From UMGS1312 sp964631595 (GTDB taxonomy: Bacteria > Bacillota > Clostridia > Oscillospirales > CAG-272), in the NCBI GenBank assembly GCA_964631595.1, contig CAZVXL010000045.1, positions 1 through 7,849 of the forward strand: 7,849 nt of DNA, given 5' to 3'. The notes under the pieces are model-generated. The model had not been told where the DNA came from, ran no database searches, and worked only from the letters and a program-made list of their open reading frames with translations. Made by a program: the position numbers and the translations under genes. The stretch's first letter is position 1. Each line of letters starts with the position of its first letter. Below are positions 7,015 through 7,849 of the stretch, in pieces.

Positions 7015-7515
7015 TTATACCTTGGCAAGTATCAGAATGGACACAAGCAGTCCGTAGAGGGCGATTCCCTCTCCGAGTGCCACGAAGATCAGCGCCTTAC
7101 CGAATGCCTTGGGATCCTCCGAGGTAGCGCCGATCGCCGCAGGAGCGCCTGCCGCAACCGCGATACCTCCGCCGATTCCGGACAGACCGGTAACTATTGC
7201 CGCGGCGATATATGCCATACCTGCGGCAAAGCCGTTTCCGTCGGATGCGCTCTCGATCTCATCGGTCTCGTCTGCTGCATCGGCTATCTGCTCGGAGCTC
7301 TCGGGAGTCTCGGCGGCTATTTCCTCGGCTGCCGAGGGCAGAGCGGCTGTTCCGATACAGATTACGGCTCCCGCCGCCACGAACATACAGAGCTGGCGGA
7401 CAAGTGCGCGCTTAGGCGACGAGCCGTTTCTCACGAGGCGAACGGCGTATGCCACGGTAGCGGTCAAAATTGCGAAGGGAGCAAGCATAAGAATTGCTGT
7501 AACAAGTGAGTTCAT
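7015..7515 (-). CDS. ntpK: V-type ATPase membrane ring subunit (K/c) with a two-segment N-terminal extension
   Basis: The proteolipid forms the rotating membrane ring that carries H+ or Na+. The product has 166 residues. The c-like domain is residues about 94-166: one helical hairpin, with a glycine-rich helix (GLSGIGGGIAVAAGAPAA, 110-127), a polar loop TSEDPKAFGKAL (131-142) and a second helix holding the ion-carrying glutamate E149 in ALGEGIALYG (146-155). Before it are two further hydrophobic segments (about 5-27 and 43-62), a basic connector RNGSSPKRALVR between them and an acidic, Ala/Glu-rich linker (63-92). The second segment ends LPSAAEE, which resembles a signal peptidase site, so the mature ring subunit might be only the hairpin. 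That is inference. Thermus subunit L also begins with a leader, but a shorter one. The ATG at 7515-7513 has GGAGG 8 bases upstream. It is the first ATPase gene seen; no I or C gene precedes it in the window. Confidence 0.95.
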   Translation of the reverse strand: MNSLVTAILMLAPFAILTATVAYAVRLVRNGSSPKRALVRQLCMFVAAGAVICIGTAALPSAAEEIAAETPESSEQIADAADETDEIESASDGNGFAAGMAYIAAAIVTGLSGIGGGIAVAAGAPAAIGATSEDPKAFGKALIFVALGEGIALYGLLVSILILAKV

Positions 7516-7523
7516 TTTTAATT

Positions 7524-7528
7524 CCTCC
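7524..7528 (-). promoter_or_regulatory. Ribosome binding site of ntpK
   Basis: GGAGG on the minus strand ends 8 bases before the ATG at 7515. It fixes the long form of ntpK, with the N-terminal extension, as the translated product; no later in-frame start has a comparable site. Confidence 0.85.
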
Positions 7529-7537
7529 GAATAGGTT

Positions 7538-7543
7538 ATTATA
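7538..7543 (-). promoter_or_regulatory. Possible -10 box upstream of ntpK
   Basis: A perfect TATAAT lies in an AT-rich stretch on the minus strand (within ATATATAATAACC). No convincing -35 hexamer is found 16-18 bases upstream. If used, transcription would start close to 7531, giving a very short leader with the ribosome binding site almost at its 5' end. It could instead simply be AT-rich spacer. Confidence 0.3.
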
Positions 7544-7550
7544 TATTTTT

Positions 7551-7565
7551 ATCCCGATGAGGGAT
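7551..7565. repeat. Small ATCCC/GGGAT hairpin with T- and A-rich flanks
   Basis: ATCCC and GGGAT pair around the 5-base loop GATGA. Both flanks are A/T-rich (TTTTT on one side, TTATTTTT on the other), so it superficially resembles a bidirectional terminator. The stem is only 5 bp, which makes real termination doubtful. Confidence 0.3.
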
Positions 7566-7591
7566 TTATTTTTACGCAAGTGTCTGCCCAG

Positions 7592-7674
7592 TCGGTAGCA
7601 CCGAGCCGAGAAGCCTCGGCGGGATCGGCAGCGCCGACAGGCAAATTGAGCCGGTAGCACCGGCGGGCAATTTG
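7592..7674. repeat. Cluster of hairpins with conserved AGC loops and compensatory stem changes
   Basis: Three units share the same design: TCGGT-AGC-ACCGA (7592-7604), TCGGC-AGC-GCCGA (7625-7637) and GCCGGT-AGC-ACCGGC (7650-7664). Stem bases differ between units but pairing is kept. A fourth stem, GCCGAG-AAGC-CTCGGC (7605-7620), lies between the first two. The third unit is enclosed by a second inverted repeat, CAAATTG (7642-7648) with CAATTTG (7668-7674). Confidence 0.7.
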
Positions 7675-7804
7675 ACGGAGTTTGGTTTAAGGATTTTGTT
7701 TTGCTTTCCACATGGAGCGGTTGCGCTTCGCGCCGCCCGCTCTGTTTCCAGCACGCCTCATCCAAGGGCTTTGTCTTTCCCTCTACATTTCGGCTCTTTC
7801 TTCG

Positions 7805-7832
7805 TTACTTTTCATAGTGAAATGAAAAGTAA
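7805..7832. repeat. 11-bp perfect inverted repeat with 6-base loop
   Basis: TTACTTTTCAT (7805-7815) and ATGAAAAGTAA (7822-7832) are exact reverse complements around AGTGAA. There is no clean T-run directly after either arm, so it is not an obvious intrinsic terminator. It could be the end of a repeat element or a processing site. It lies 17 bases from the window edge, so its full context is not visible. Confidence 0.8.
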
Positions 7833-7849
7833 GTCGGGAAGCCCCGAGC

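Larger units (their letters stand above)
7566..7849. repeat. Gene-free, inverted-repeat-rich stretch upstream of ntpK (possible dispersed intergenic element)
   Basis: No convincing gene is present in these 284 bases. Open frames exist on the minus strand but their translations are rich in Arg, Cys and Pro, have no domain pattern and overlap the hairpins. The stretch holds a cluster of short hairpins at 7592-7674, a GCGC/GCGC mini-hairpin near 7724-7734 and an 11-bp inverted repeat at 7805-7832. The density of structured repeats, and composition unlike the neighbouring genes, suggest a non-coding repeat of a kind often scattered between genes in gut Clostridia. That family membership is an impression and was not tested. 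Confidence 0.45.

Noticed and set aside
6044..7057. A 337-residue plus-strand frame rich in Ser and Ala
   Set aside because: It is antisense to ntpE, ntpG and the end of ntpK, and its low-complexity Ser/Ala content is what the opposite strand of GC-rich Ala/Glu codons gives.
7412..7765. Minus-strand frames of 117 and 60 residues before and into ntpK
   Set aside because: They run through the hairpin cluster, lack domains and good starts, and the longer one overlaps the well-supported ntpK in another frame.
1..7849. CRISPR array, tRNA/rRNA genes, transposases, phage or defence genes
   Set aside because: I looked for regular direct repeats with spacers, conserved tRNA arms and relevant protein motifs on both strands and saw none.

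Overview
The window reads as part of an anaerobic, gut- or rumen-type Clostridia chromosome (Firmicutes, perhaps Oscillospiraceae-like; inference). Three things suggest this: a V-type ATPase gene cluster, a type II (eukaryote-like) isoleucyl-tRNA synthetase controlled by a T-box riboswitch, and strong AGGAGG ribosome binding sites in moderately GC-rich DNA. Every real gene I can support is on the minus strand, so transcription runs from right to left.

Layout, right to left. 7516-7849 is a gene-free stretch of 334 bases packed with inverted repeats. It holds an 11-bp perfect inverted repeat near the edge, a cluster of short hairpins with AGC loops and compensatory stem changes, a small ATCCC/GGGAT hairpin and a possible -10 box. 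Next come six V-ATPase subunit genes in tight order: ntpK (membrane ring, with an unusual N-terminal extension), ntpG (subunit F), ntpE (peripheral stalk), ntpA (catalytic), ntpB (regulatory) and ntpD (central shaft). Gaps between them are 16 to 55 bases. Subunits I (a-like) and C (d-like) are not in the window; they may lie beyond the right edge or elsewhere. After ntpD comes a short gap with no convincing terminator. It contains a near-consensus promoter (TTGACA, 17 bp, TATTTT) that drives a T-box leader with an isoleucine AUC specifier, a T-box sequence and an intrinsic terminator. The leader precedes ileS, of which the first 622 codons are present before the gene runs off the left edge.

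How the genes work together. A3B3 is the ATPase head, D and F form the central shaft, E is part of the peripheral stalk and K forms the ion-carrying ring, so the cluster encodes most of an ion-translocating rotary ATPase/synthase. ileS is a separate unit that responds to uncharged tRNA-Ile.

The point most worth checking is the start of ntpD. Homology demands a start near position 2834, but the reading frame there has no ATG, GTG or TTG. The best-placed codon is ACG, 9 bases after a strong AAGGAGG, and both lie in an RNA element that can fold in two mutually exclusive ways. I found no CRISPR, phage, transposase, defence or tRNA/rRNA gene, and no evidence of a wholly new multi-gene system.
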